A stretch of 64,000 nt of DNA, taken from Microbacterium suwonense (GTDB lineage Bacteria; Actinomycetota; Actinomycetes; Actinomycetales; Microbacteriaceae). The stretch covers positions 2,480,001-2,544,000 of the forward strand of contig NZ_AP027728.1 of NCBI RefSeq assembly GCF_030296555.1, given 5' to 3'. Positions 37,752 through 48,045 of this stretch are shown here, one piece after another; the stretch's first letter is position 1; each line of letters starts with the position of its first letter. Below the pieces are notes generated by a model. That model did no database searches, had not been told where the DNA came from, and saw only the letters and a list, made by a program, of their open reading frames with translations. Both the position numbers and the translations under genes were made by a program.

Positions 37752-39047
37752 GTGAAAGCATCGCGCAGCAGGATCGTCGCCTCTCTCGCCGGCGCCGCCG
37801 CACTGGCTCTCGTCGTCACAGGCTGCTCGTCGGGCGGAGGTGACGCCGGCGCCGACGAGAAGATCACGTTGTCGATCACGACGTTCGGCACCATGGGCGT
37901 CGACGCCGCGTACGACAAGTACATGGACGAGCACCCGAACATCACCATCGAGGCGACCAACCTCGAGGGCGGCGGTGCGGCCCGCGATGACGCCTACGCG
38001 AAGATCGCGGCGGGCACCGGCCTCAGCGACATCGTCGCGATCGAGGAAGGCTGGCTCGGCACGATCGCCGAGGTGTCGGATGCTTTCGTCGATCTGCGCG
38101 ACTACGGCATCGAGGATGTCAAGGACAGCTGGCTCGACTGGAAGTACGAGCAGGGCACCACGACCGACGGCCAGGTCATCGGCGCCGGTCTGGACATCGG
38201 TCCGCAGGGCCTCTGCTACCGCGGAGACCTCTTCGAGGCGGCCGGGCTGCCCAGCGACCGCGATGAGGTCGCCGAGTACTTCGGCGGCGAGGATGCCACC
38301 TGGGACCGCTTCTTCGAGGTGGGCGAGGAGTACGTGCAGAACACGGGCAAGGCGTTCTACCACAGCCCGCGATTCTTCTGGAACTCGTTCGTGAACCAGC
38401 AGAAGGAGGGCTACTACAAGAAGGACGGTGAGACCCTCAACATCAAGGACAACGCGGTGTTGAAGGAGCAGTTCGCAAAGATCGTCCAGGCGGAGAAGGA
38501 CGGCCTCGGTGCCGGCCTGCCCGGCTGGGACGTCGGACCCGAAGCCAAGGCGGGCGACTACGCCGTCTACATGTGCCCGAGTTGGATGCTCGGCATCGTG
38601 CAGGGCTACTACGACGAAGGCACAACCGACAGCGGGTGGGACTTCGCCAACGTGCTGCCCGGCGGTGCAGCCAACTGGGGCGGCGCGTTCCTCGGCGTGT
38701 CCGCGTCGTCCGAGCACCCGAAGGAGGCCGCTGAGCTCGCGCTCTGGCTGGCGTCGCCCGAGCAGCAGGCCAGTGCCTTCGAGAAGGCCGGGCCCTTCCC
38801 GAGCACCCCGGAGGGGCAGAAGCTCGTCGCTGACACGAAGAGCGCGTTCTTCAACGACGCCCCTGTGGGCGAGATCTTCGCAGAGCGCTCGGAGGGTGTC
38901 GTCGCCCAGGTCAAGGGTCCGGAGGACTCGAACATCCAGGACAACGTCTTCGGCCCGATCTTCGACCGGGTGAGCCAGGGCGAGGTCACGGATGCCGACA
39001 AGGCCTGGGACGAGGCCATGACGCTGCTCGACCAGCTCGTCGGCTGA
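37752..39047 (+). CDS. cebE: Cello-oligosaccharide ABC transporter binding lipoprotein
   Basis: A 431-residue family 1 sugar-binding protein. The lipobox is VVTGCSS (Cys near residue 24) after KASRSRIVASLAGAAALAL. The sequence FGTMGVDAAYDKYMDEHPNI and Trp-rich ligand region (GLGAGLPGWDVGPEAKAG; PSWMLGIVQGYY) fit CebE-like proteins. GTG 37752 is preferred over GTG 37743 because AAGGAAG then lies at proper distance. The specificity call rests on CebR boxes upstream and bglC and cebR downstream. Confidence 0.88.
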   Translation: MKASRSRIVASLAGAAALALVVTGCSSGGGDAGADEKITLSITTFGTMGVDAAYDKYMDEHPNITIEATNLEGGGAARDDAYAKIAAGTGLSDIVAIEEGWLGTIAEVSDAFVDLRDYGIEDVKDSWLDWKYEQGTTTDGQVIGAGLDIGPQGLCYRGDLFEAAGLPSDRDEVAEYFGGEDATWDRFFEVGEEYVQNTGKAFYHSPRFFWNSFVNQQKEGYYKKDGETLNIKDNAVLKEQFAKIVQAEKDGLGAGLPGWDVGPEAKAGDYAVYMCPSWMLGIVQGYYDEGTTDSGWDFANVLPGGAANWGGAFLGVSASSEHPKEAAELALWLASPEQQASAFEKAGPFPSTPEGQKLVADTKSAFFNDAPVGEIFAERSEGVVAQVKGPEDSNIQDNVFGPIFDRVSQGEVTDADKAWDEAMTLLDQLVG

Positions 39048-39120
39048 CCGACCGGGTGGCCCGGCGCACACCGTGCCGGGCCACCCGCTCCCCATCACCA
39101 TCTCGCGGATTGGCTTGACG

Positions 39121-40116
39121 ATGACCAGATCACCGGGCCGCAGGGCCCGCTCCCCGCTGACGTTCCGTCAGAAGCTCAGTCGCTTCGACTACACCTACTC
39201 GCCGTACTTCTACGTGGCGCCGTTCTTCATCCTGTTCGGCCTGATCGGCGTCTTCCCGATCGCGTACACGGTGAACGTCTCGCTGTACCAGTGGCACCTG
39301 CTCAAGGGGCAGGGCGACTTCGTCGGTCTGGAGAACTACATCTCCGTCCTCAATGACCCGTTCTTCTGGAACGCCTTCGGCAACACCATCAGCATCTTCC
39401 TGCTGTCCGCGATCCCGCAGCTGCTCGTCGCCACCCTCGTGGCGGCCCTGCTGGACCAGGCCATCCGCGGCAAGACGTTCTGGCGCATGAGCATTCTGCT
39501 GCCGTACATCGTCGCCCCGGTCGCCGTGACAGTGATCTTCATGCAGGTCTTCAACCAGTACCACGGCCCGATCGCGGGCCTGCTCGAGCTGTTCGGGGTG
39601 GATCCGATCCGCTGGGCGTTCGACGTGTTCCCCTCTCACATCGCCATCGCCAGCATGGTGAACTGGCGATGGACCGGCTACAACGCACTCCTGCTGCTCG
39701 CGGCGATGCAGGCCGTGCCGCGCGACGTGTACGAGTCGGCCACCCTCGACGGGGCGGGCAAGCTGCGCCGGTTCTGGTCGATCACGATCCCCATGATCCG
39801 GCCGACCATCATCTTCGTGGTCATCACCGCGACCATCGGCGGGCTGCAGATCTTCACGGAGCCCAAGCTGTTCGACGCACGGACCAACGGCGGCAGCGAT
39901 CGCCAGTTCCAGACGCTGGTGCTCTACCTCTACGAACTGGCATTCCCGAGGCGCGACTTCGGCAGGGCTTCGGCGACCGCCTGGATTCTGTTCATGGTCA
40001 TCGTCCTGGTCGGTCTGCTCAGCTACGCGGCGACCCGTGCCGTGCGAACCGCCGATGTGAAGAGAAGCCGCGCCGAACGGGTTTCCGCGCGTGCGAAGCA
40101 GGGAGTGTCGTCATGA
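39121..40116 (+). CDS. cebF: Cello-oligosaccharide ABC permease
   Basis: A 331-residue MalF-type permease with six membrane helices. YFYVAPFFILFGLIGVFPIA starts the first helix, and the EAA loop (VPRDVYESATLDGAGKLRRF) contacts the ATPase. The ATG overlaps a possible TTG at 39115. It pairs with CebG, with an ATGA overlap at 40113. Confidence 0.92.
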   Translation: MTRSPGRRARSPLTFRQKLSRFDYTYSPYFYVAPFFILFGLIGVFPIAYTVNVSLYQWHLLKGQGDFVGLENYISVLNDPFFWNAFGNTISIFLLSAIPQLLVATLVAALLDQAIRGKTFWRMSILLPYIVAPVAVTVIFMQVFNQYHGPIAGLLELFGVDPIRWAFDVFPSHIAIASMVNWRWTGYNALLLLAAMQAVPRDVYESATLDGAGKLRRFWSITIPMIRPTIIFVVITATIGGLQIFTEPKLFDARTNGGSDRQFQTLVLYLYELAFPRRDFGRASATAWILFMVIVLVGLLSYAATRAVRTADVKRSRAERVSARAKQGVSS

Positions 40117-41030
40117 CCGCCATCGCCACACCGCAGCAGGCATCCGACTCACCGACCGAGGACCGTCGCATCGTCGCCGAGGAGCGGCGCGCGAGGCGTC
40201 GCCGCGCATATGAGCGCCCCGGCACCCTGACCTATGCGCTGCTCGCAGCCTTCTTCGCCGGCTCGGCGTTCCCGCTGTGGTGGTCCTTCGTGATCTCCAG
40301 CCGTCAATCGTCGGACACGAACCTCGTGCCGCCCGCCGTGCTGCCGGGGCCGAACTTCCTGAGCAACGCGGTCAAGGTGTTCGACACCGTGCCGTTCATG
40401 TTGGCGCTGCTGAACAGCGTCATCATCTCGGGGGCGATCACGATCTCGGTGGTGTTCTTCTCCACCCTTGCCGGCTACGCGTTCGCAAAGCTGCGTTTTC
40501 GCGGCCGCACCGGCCTGCTGCTGACAGTGATCGCGACCATGGCGATCCCCACCCAGCTGGGGATCATCCCGATGTTCATGCTGATGGCCGAGTGGAAGTG
40601 GACCGGCACGCTGCAGGCGGTCATCGTGCCCGGCCTGGTCACTGCGTTCGGCGTGTTCTTCATGCGCCAGTACCTCGTCGACGTCATCCCGGACGAGCTG
40701 ATCGAGGCCGCGCGCATGGACGGGGCGAGCATGTGGGGCACGTTCCGGCATGTCGCGATCCCCGCAGGCCGACCGGGAATGGCGGTGCTCGCCCTGTTCA
40801 CCTTCATGGCGTCGTGGACCGACTACCTGTGGCCGATGCTGGTGCTCGGTCCGCGGAATCCGAACGTGCAGACCGCCCTGGCGGCCCTCAGCGCCGCCGG
40901 CGGGCAGAACCCTGACAACGCCATGGTGCTCGCCGGAGCCGTGCTGTCGGTCATCCCGCTTCTCATCCTCTTCTTCGTCGCGGGCAGGCAGCTCGTGGCC
41001 GGAATCATGCAGGGAGCAGTGAAAGGCTGA
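40113..41030 (+). CDS. cebG: Cello-oligosaccharide ABC permease
   Basis: A 305-residue MalG-type permease. The EAA loop [20 protein letters not shown] is present, along with about six helices. No ATPase is encoded in this cluster. By analogy with streptomycetes, the shared MsiK ATPase encoded elsewhere would power it; that is inferred. Confidence 0.92.
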   Translation: MTAIATPQQASDSPTEDRRIVAEERRARRRRAYERPGTLTYALLAAFFAGSAFPLWWSFVISSRQSSDTNLVPPAVLPGPNFLSNAVKVFDTVPFMLALLNSVIISGAITISVVFFSTLAGYAFAKLRFRGRTGLLLTVIATMAIPTQLGIIPMFMLMAEWKWTGTLQAVIVPGLVTAFGVFFMRQYLVDVIPDELIEAARMDGASMWGTFRHVAIPAGRPGMAVLALFTFMASWTDYLWPMLVLGPRNPNVQTALAALSAAGGQNPDNAMVLAGAVLSVIPLLILFFVAGRQLVAGIMQGAVKG

Positions 41031-41031
41031 C

Positions 41032-42486
41032 ATGACGCTCGAATCTCACGTCCTCACCCAGGGCAGTCCCGACTACCGGGATGCCGGGCTGGAGTTCCCC
41101 GCGGACTTCCTTCTCGGCGCCGCCACCGCCGCCTACCAGATCGAGGGCGCGGCGACGGCGGATGGGCGCGGGCCGTCCATCTGGGACACGTTCAGCGCCA
41201 CACCCGGCAAGATCGTCGGCGGCGATACCGGCGCGGTCGCCGATGACCACTACAACCGTCTCGAGTCCGATCTGGACCTGATGGCGGAGCTCGGCCTGGA
41301 GGCCTACCGCTTCTCCATCTCGTGGCCGCGGATCCAGCCCACGGGATCGGGACCGGCGAACGAGGCCGGGCTCGCGTTCTACCGCCGGCTCGTCGACGGG
41401 CTGGTCGCGCGCGGCATCCGTCCCATCGCCACCCTGTATCACTGGGATCTGCCGCAGACACTGGAGGACGCCGGCGGCTGGACGAACCGCGAGACGGCGC
41501 ATCGCTTCGAGGAGTACACCCGGCTCGTGGCGGGGGCGCTCGGCGACCGGGTGCCCGTCTGGACCACGCTGAACGAGCCGTGGTGCAGCGCCTTCCTCGG
41601 CTACGGCTCCGGGGCGCACGCGCCCGGACGCACCGACGGAGCCGCGGCGCTCCGTGCCCTGCACCACCTGAATCTCGCGCACGGGCTGGCGGTGCGGGTG
41701 CTCCGTGAGGTGGCGCCGCAGGCCGAGATCTCCGTCACGCTGAACTTCCACGTCCTCCGCAGCGAGGACGGTGCAGCCGACAGCTCCGCGAACGACGAGG
41801 CGGTGCGCCGCATCGACGCTCTGGCCAATCGCTCCTTCACCCAGCCCATGCTCGTCGGCGGGTACCCGGCCGATCTCCTCGAGGACACGGCATCGGTCAC
41901 CGATTGGTCGTTCGTGCTTCCCGGTGACGTCGACATCATCCGTCAGCCCCTCGACTTCCTCGGCGTCAACTACTACTCGACTGCCCGCGTGCGGATGTGG
42001 GACGGGGTGCAGCCGCGGCAGCGCGCCGACGGGCACAAGGATGTCGGAGGATCGGCGTGGCCGGGCAGCGAGGACGTGGAGTTCCTGCCGCAGGAGGGCC
42101 CCTACACCGCGATGGGCTGGAACATCGCGCCGGACGGACTCGAGGAGTTGCTGCTCGCCCTCAGCAGCGAGCACCCCGACCTGCCTCTGATGATCACGGA
42201 GAACGGCTCTGCCTTCGAGGATGAGGTCGTAGACGGGCGCGTGCATGACGAGGACCGGGTCGACTACCTGCGCCGCCATTTCACCGCCGCGCACCGGGTG
42301 CTGCAGCAGGGCGTCGACCTGCGCGGGTACCTCGTGTGGTCGCTGCTGGACAACTTCGAATGGGGGTACGGGTACAGCAAGCGCTTCGGCATCGTGCACG
42401 TGGACTACGACACCCAGAAGAGGACCGTGAAGGACAGCGGACGATGGCTGGCGAGGCTCATCGAAGGACACGTCATTCCCGAGTGA
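41032..42486 (+). CDS. bglC: GH1 beta-glucosidase
   Basis: A 484-residue intracellular glycoside hydrolase family 1 enzyme that splits imported cellobiose and short cello-oligosaccharides to glucose. The acid/base is in TLNEPWC (about residue 181) and the nucleophile in the ITENGSA motif (about residue 390). [15 protein letters not shown] is the typical N-terminal signature. No signal peptide. It starts directly after the cebG stop. Confidence 0.95.
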   Translation: MTLESHVLTQGSPDYRDAGLEFPADFLLGAATAAYQIEGAATADGRGPSIWDTFSATPGKIVGGDTGAVADDHYNRLESDLDLMAELGLEAYRFSISWPRIQPTGSGPANEAGLAFYRRLVDGLVARGIRPIATLYHWDLPQTLEDAGGWTNRETAHRFEEYTRLVAGALGDRVPVWTTLNEPWCSAFLGYGSGAHAPGRTDGAAALRALHHLNLAHGLAVRVLREVAPQAEISVTLNFHVLRSEDGAADSSANDEAVRRIDALANRSFTQPMLVGGYPADLLEDTASVTDWSFVLPGDVDIIRQPLDFLGVNYYSTARVRMWDGVQPRQRADGHKDVGGSAWPGSEDVEFLPQEGPYTAMGWNIAPDGLEELLLALSSEHPDLPLMITENGSAFEDEVVDGRVHDEDRVDYLRRHFTAAHRVLQQGVDLRGYLVWSLLDNFEWGYGYSKRFGIVHVDYDTQKRTVKDSGRWLARLIEGHVIPE

Positions 42487-42576
42487 GCGGCCCTGCGGCT
42501 ATGACGTACGGTGAAGGGGCCGCATCTCGCGCGTGCGACCCCTTCGACGCGCCGGACTGACAGCAGGAGAGCAGAA

Positions 42577-43611
42577 GTGACGATCGAGACGCCCCGCGGA
42601 ACCACGCCGTGGATCCCGACGCTGGAAGAGGTCGCCGCCCTCGCGGGGGTGTCGAGCTCGACGGCTTCACGGGTGATCAACGGGTCTCCCCGGGTCACTG
42701 AGCAGACCGTCGCCAGGGTCAACGAGGCCATCGCCAAGATCGGCTATGTGCCGAATCGGGCGGGCAGGAACCTTGCCCGTCGTCGGACCCAGACCGTGGC
42801 GATGATGATCCCGGAGCGTACGGCCGACTTCTTCGCCGACCCATACTTCGCCGAGGTGATCCAGGGGGCGGCGATGCACGCGTCGTCGACCGAGTACTCG
42901 CTGACGCTGCTGATCGAGTCGGAGCAGGATCCGCACAAGACGCATCAGTTCCTGCGGCGCGGGAACGTCGACGGGGCGCTCATCCTCTCCCACCACAGCG
43001 CATCGTCCTCCTACGGAGAGCTCGCCCGAACCCTTCCCATCGTCTTCGGGGTGCATCCGCCGGGCGCGGTCGGAGACCAGATCCACGTCGTCGATGTGGA
43101 CAATGTCGCCGTCGGGGCACTCGGCACCCGGCACCTGGTGGAGCGGGGGCGGCAGCACATCGCGACCATCACCGGTCCCCTCGACACCTCAGCGGGGCGA
43201 GAGCGGATGCAGGGCTGGCGCGACACGGTCCTCGCCGCCGGACTCGAACCCGGCGGATGCGAGGAGGGCGACTACACGCCCACCGGGGGCGCCCAGGCGA
43301 TGGGCCGCCTGCTCGACGCGGAGGCGCCGTTCGACGCGGTTTTCATCGCCTCGGCGCAGATGGCGTCGGGTGCGGTGGCCGTGCTCAAAGACCGAGGAGT
43401 GCGCATCCCCGCAGACGTCGCGGTGGCCACGGCCGACAACAACGTGTTCTCGACCAGCTCCTCCCCGCAGCTGACGACCGTCGATCTGCACACCGCCGAG
43501 AAGGGCGCCACGATGATGGCGGCCGTCGTGCGGCTCATCGACGGCGCGCAGCTCGGCACCGAGATGCTCGTGCCGATCGACCTCATCGAACGCGCGTCGA
43601 CCGCGCTCTGA
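42577..43611 (+). CDS. cebR: CebR, LacI-family repressor of cellobiose use
   Basis: A 344-residue LacI repressor starting at GTG 42577 with AGGAG upstream. The helix-turn-helix is TLEEVAALAGVSSSTASRVI (residues about 14-33), then the hinge NRAGRNLARRRTQ. The sensor domain reads VAMMIPERTADFFADPYFAE. It is encoded after bglC, and perfect CebR boxes precede cebE. In streptomycetes CebR releases DNA when cellobiose or cellotriose binds. Confidence 0.9.
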   Translation: MTIETPRGTTPWIPTLEEVAALAGVSSSTASRVINGSPRVTEQTVARVNEAIAKIGYVPNRAGRNLARRRTQTVAMMIPERTADFFADPYFAEVIQGAAMHASSTEYSLTLLIESEQDPHKTHQFLRRGNVDGALILSHHSASSSYGELARTLPIVFGVHPPGAVGDQIHVVDVDNVAVGALGTRHLVERGRQHIATITGPLDTSAGRERMQGWRDTVLAAGLEPGGCEEGDYTPTGGAQAMGRLLDAEAPFDAVFIASAQMASGAVAVLKDRGVRIPADVAVATADNNVFSTSSSPQLTTVDLHTAEKGATMMAAVVRLIDGAQLGTEMLVPIDLIERASTAL

Positions 43612-43618
43612 AGGATGG

Positions 43619-43653
43619 GGCGGGTGCCTCGCGTGGGGAGCGAGACACCCGCC
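43619..43653. terminator. Hairpin terminator after cebR
   Basis: GGCGGGTG (43619-43626) pairs with CACCCGCC (43646-43653), extended by CTCGC/GCGAG inside. The rest of the gap to 43897 shows no gene I can support. Confidence 0.7.
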
Positions 43654-43897
43654 GGGGGAGTGGCGGCGTCGAGAGCCGCGCTTCTCCCGCATGGCGGTGT
43701 CGCGGAGAGGGGATCCATGACACCACCCGGGATGCCGGTGGGGCACACGGATGCTGGGGTGCACCGCGCACCCCGCTGATCCGGCATCCCACTCCGTCGG
43801 CGGCGCCAGGCCTTCCCCCGAAGGCGGGCGCAGCACCGACGGAAGTCGTCGGGGTGCGATGAGATCGCGAAGAGCTCGGTCCAGTCGCAGACCCCGG

Positions 43898-44802
43898 TCA
43901 GTCGGGGAACGACTCCGCACTGTCGGCGGGCCCGGATGGGACGTCGTCGTCCGTGGGCGCACGGGATCCGAGCAGTCCGCCGTCAGGGTCGGCTGACCCC
44001 GACGCAGACGTCACGATCATGGCGATCGAGGGGGCGGACCCGCCTGTTGCCTGCGAGGAGGTCATGGACCAGGTCTCACCGCCGGCGGCGGATTCGGGAA
44101 ACGGCGGGACGGGGGCGACATCGGCATCCGCGTCCTCAGGCTCCTGCGCCTGCTGCTCCGTCTGCGTCGTGACCGTCACAGCGACCGGCGCGGCGGTGTG
44201 CGCCGGGGTCGGTGCGGATGCTGTGCTGCGATGCAGGTGCGTCGATGCGGCGTGCACGTAGGCGGACGGATGCCGTTCCTGCCACCGGTGCGGGCTGTCG
44301 CTGTGGCGGGAGCGAGGTGCGGCGTGGTGGGCGAAGGCGTCGTGACGCATCCGGTGGCCGTCGGCGTGGTCTCCCGGGGCGCTGTTCGGGGCCTTGTTCA
44401 CCGCCGCGACGAGTGGCCGTGCCTGCGCCTTCTGCGCGACGCGCTGCGCTCGTTGCGCGACATGCTGCACGGTCTTCTGCACGCGCGGGGCGACCTGCTG
44501 CGTGGTGTGTGCGGCGTGCTGCGCAGCCTTCTGCGCTCGGTGTGTGGCGGCCTTCTGCGCGTGCTTCGCAGACTGCCGGACCTGGTGCGCGGCTCCGCGA
44601 TCCTTCTGGTGCGCGTTTCCGGCCCCCGGGGGCGTCTTGTGCGTCGGGGCGTGCGCCGACGTGGACACGTGCGCGGTCGAAAGATCGGCCGCAGAGGCGG
44701 GCCCCCGCTCAGGAGCATGCTCAGTGCCGCCCATAGGAGTACGCCGAAGCCGCCCAGCAGCCATATCGCTGCTCTCCGGCGGTCGACGGACACTGCCCCC
44801 AC
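43898..44802 (-). CDS. Secreted Ala/Gln/His-rich low-complexity protein (frameshifted)
   Basis: Joining two minus-strand frames gives a product of about 301 residues. The first frame supplies a signal peptide (RRRAAIWLLGGFGVLLWAAL) and the second starts at the cleavage region (GPASA/AD). The break is in the C5 run at 44702-44706 (G5 on the coding strand). The central part (about residues 80-150) repeats motifs such as AQKAAQHAAH and VAQRAQRVAQKAQ, likely helical. No known domain is visible. GTG 44802 is chosen for its AGGA site; ATG 44817 is possible. Function unknown. Confidence 0.6.
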
Positions 44803-45078
44803 GTGAATCCTCCCCATGGGCCGCTGCGTGACCGCGCGGCCCGATCGGTGCGACGATACCCGCTGATCCGGCTCCTGTCCACCTCGCTGGAGGTCTTCGA
44901 CAATCGGCGTGAGAAGCCCAGGATTCGGACTTGACTTTCCCCAGGTTCTGCACATGGGGCTTTGCGGACCTCAACCTTAAATCTTCGCTTGAAGTCGAAT
45001 CTCATCCACAGCATGGGGAGAGAAAAAATACCAGTTCACAGGCTATTAAAGAGCCAGAATCCCGTCCTCTCCACGGAG

Positions 45079-45144
45079 TTGTCCACAGGCGTTCTGCACA
45101 GACACTCCGGAGTTGTCCGCACGCTCTCCACAGAGTTATCCACA
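45079..45144. promoter_or_regulatory. DnaA-box cluster upstream of dnaB
   Basis: TTGTCCACA (45079-45087) is the actinobacterial DnaA-box consensus and TTATCCACA (45136-45144) the general one. Near matches are TTCTGCACA (45092-45100) and TTGTCCGCA (45113-45121), plus a TCATCCACA near 45001. The flank 44930-45060 is notably AT-rich for this genome. The gap 44803-45297 contains no gene. The boxes may couple dnaB expression to DnaA or act as DnaA-titration sites. Confidence 0.65.
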
Positions 45145-45297
45145 GGGGGTGTTGCGGGGTGGTGACCGGCCTCCTACCTTGGGGGAAGACCGGGTGTCGG
45201 ATGCTCATGATTGGCTGTGCCAGCGGGCGGATCATCGCCCCGGTCACATCGTCGATGACCCATGTCCGGGCGTCATCGGCGCGGGGAGGAGCACGGG

Positions 45298-47885
45298 TTG
45301 TCGATCGCTGATATCTCTGACGAGCGTCTGGGTGGGGCACGCGGTCCTGAGCGGACCCCGCCGCACGATCTGCTCGCCGAGCAGAGTGCGCTGGGCGGCA
45401 TGCTGCTGTCGAAGGACGCGGTCGCCGATGTGATCGAGTCGCTCAAGGGCGCCGACTTCTACGTCCCCAAGCACGAGCTCATCTTCGAGGCGATCCTCTC
45501 GCTGTACTCGCACGGCGAGCCCACCGACGTGGTCGCCGTCACCGATGAGCTCATCAAGACCGGTGAGCTGGGCCGTGCCGGCGGCGCAGATTACCTGCAC
45601 ACCCTGACCTCGATCGTTCCGACGGCCGCGAACGCGGGCTACTACGCCGGGATCGTGTCGGAGCGCGCGATCCTGCGCCGTCTCGTCGACGCCGGCACTC
45701 GGATCGTGCAGCTCGGCTACGCCGGCGAGGGCGACGCCACCGACATCGTCAACAACGCTCAGGCTGAGATCTACTCGGTCACCGGCTCCGAGACCGCCGA
45801 GGACTACGTTCCGCTGACGATCGCCGTCGACGCCGCCGTCGAGGAGATCGAGGCGGCCAATGGCCGCGACGGCACGATGACCGGCATCCCCACCGGCTTC
45901 CGCGAGCTCGACGAGCTGACGAACGGCCTGCACGGCGGCCAGATGATCGTCGTCGCCGCCAGGCCTGCTATGGGCAAGGCGCTCGCGCTGGACACCCCGT
46001 TGCCCACACCCACCGGCTGGGTGACGATGGGCGACGTGAAGGTCGGCGACGAGCTCTACGACGCCGACGGACGTCCCACTCGCGTCGTCGCTGCGACCGA
46101 GATCATGGAGGGGCGCCCCTGCTATGAGGTCGAGTTCTCGGACGGGTCCACGATCGTCGCGGATGCGCAGCACCAGTGGGTGACCGAGACCCGCGCGGCG
46201 CGGCGCGGTTCCGCGGGTGCGGAGGTCATCACGACCGAGCAGATGCTCGCGACTCTCACAGTCGGCGCGGATGAGCGCGCCAACCACTCGATCCGCACAG
46301 CGGATGTGCTGAAGGCTCCGGATGCCGACCTGCCGATCCCGCCGTACGCTCTTGGCGCCTGGCTCGGAGACGGGCACAGTGCCAGCGCGCGGCTGACGAG
46401 CGAGACCGACGAGATCCCCGCCTTCATCGAACGCGAAGGCGTGCGTGTGGAGCGCCGCGGCAACATGCTGTACGCGCTGAAGGTGGCCGAGCGGACACTG
46501 CTCGTCCGCAACTGCGAGGTCTGCGGCACGGAGTTCACGGCGCGCCATCCGCACGTCCGCACCTGTGGGCGCACCTGCGGGCCGAAGAACAAGGGTAGGC
46601 ACCCCGAACGGCTCACCTGTGTGGACTGCGGCTCACCCTACTCGGGCGAGGCTCAGCGCTGCGCGCGCTGCCACCGCGATCACGGCTCCTTCGCGGCGCT
46701 GCTGCGCAAGGCGGGCGTGCTCGGCGACAAGCATGTTCCTGCGCAGTACCTTCGGGCATCGGTGGCGCAGCGCCGCGATCTGCTCGCCGGGCTCATGGAC
46801 ACCGACGGCACCGTCGTGCGGGGGTGGGCTCATGCCAGTTCGCCGTGACCAACAAGCGCCTGGCCGACAGCGTGTACGAGCTCATCGTCAGCCTGGGCTA
46901 CAAGTGCGGTCGCACGACCAGGCGGGTGAACGGCGCGTCCGAGGCATCCTCCACCTGCTACATCCTGAACTTCTCGACCGTCGATGACGTGTTTCGGCTC
47001 GATCGCAAGCGAGTTCTTCATGCACAGGAGCGTCCGAAGAGCACTCTGAGGATCGGCCGCCGGTATGTGAAGGCCGTGCGCCCGATCGCCAGCGTCCCCG
47101 TGCGCTGCGTGCAGGTCGACAACGACGAGCACCTGTATCTGGCCGGCGAGTCGATGATCCCGACGCACAACTCGACGCTGGCTCTGGATTTCGCGCGGTC
47201 CGCGTCGATCGGCAACAACCAGCCGTCGATCTTCTTCTCCCTCGAGATGGGCAAGAGCGAGATCGCGATGCGCCTGCTCAGCGCCGAAGGCGGCATCCCG
47301 CTGCAGAACATGCGCAAGGGAACCCTCGACCCGCGGGACTGGACGACCGTCGCCGCGACGCGCGGCCGCATCAACGACGCCCCGCTGTACATCGACGACA
47401 GCCCGAACATGACCCTCGTCGAGATCCGCGCCAAGTGCCGGCGGCTCAAGCAGCGCGAAGGGCTGAAGATGGTGGTGATCGACTACCTGCAGCTGATGAC
47501 GAGCGGCAAGCGCGTCGAGTCGCGCCAGCAGGAGGTCTCGGAGTTCTCGCGTGCGCTCAAACTGCTCGCCAAGGAGTTGCAGGTGCCGGTGGTCGCGCTG
47601 TCGCAGCTGAACCGTGGCCCTGAGCAGCGGCAGGACAAGAAGCCCGCGATCAGCGACCTGCGTGAGTCCGGATCGATCGAGCAGGACGCCGACATGGTGA
47701 TCCTGCTGCACCGCGACTCGGTCTACGACAAGGACGTGCGCCCCGGCGAGGCCGACCTGATCGTCGCCAAGCACCGCAACGGCCCCACCGCGACTATCAA
47801 CGTCGCCTTCCAGGGCCACTACTCGCGCTTCGCCGACATGGCCCAGGGCGACTTCGGCGGCGGAGGTGGCGGGGACTTCCACTGA
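45298..47885 (+). CDS. dnaB: Replicative DNA helicase DnaB with intein (frameshifted inside the intein)
   Basis: The host helicase is split by an intein within its Walker A sequence (ARPAMGK before, STLALDFA after). The N-terminal domain (PHDLLAEQSALGGMLLSKDA) and C-terminal RecA fold (IFFSLEMGKSEIAMRLL, VVIDYLQLM, SQLNRGPEQR) are complete, giving about 465 residues after splicing. TTG 45298 is preferred because GGGGAGGA lies seven bases upstream; ATG 45262 is an alternative. The reading frame breaks at 46820-46824 in a G5 run inside the intein. An uncorrected frameshift would be lethal, so this is almost certainly a sequence error. Confidence 0.93.
45979..47171 (+). other. DnaB intein, class 3-like, with LAGLIDADG endonuclease and zinc-finger-like insert
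   Basis: The intein starts with Ala (ALALDTPLPTPTGW), not Cys or Ser. Block B has DAQHQW, block F has VRCVQVD and block G ends PTHN with Ser as first C-extein residue. The Trp, Cys and Thr match the WCT signature of class 3 inteins. The endonuclease motifs are LGAWLGDGHS and LLAGLMDTDG. Between them lies a Cys/His cluster (CEVCGTEF, CGRTCG, CVDCGS, CARCHRDH), likely zinc-binding. About 398 residues once the missing base is restored. Confidence 0.88.
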
Positions 47886-48045
47886 TCAGGGATATTCAGC
47901 CTGCTGCTTTCGGAGACGATCGTCATCAGCGGTAGTCAAGCACGATGCCCGTCCCGCCTCTGTGTCTGAAGAGCGGGACGGAGAGGCGTGCACCCTCGCG
48001 TTGACGCTGATCAGATGGATTGGCCGCAGCAGCGGTTTACCGGAC

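Noticed and set aside
44198..44806. Plus-strand frames of about 200 residues opposite the secreted repeat protein
   Set aside because: The Arg/Cys-rich translation lacks a ribosome site and any domain. The minus strand has a signal peptide and regular helical repeats, so it is the better coding strand.
44930..45150. The chromosomal origin itself
   Set aside because: In actinobacteria oriC normally lies between dnaA and dnaN, which are not in the window. Only two perfect DnaA boxes are present.
45262..47885. dnaB as a split gene with a split intein
   Set aside because: The intein halves overlap the endonuclease domain and break at a G5 run with only a one-base shift. No separate promoter or start is visible for the second part.
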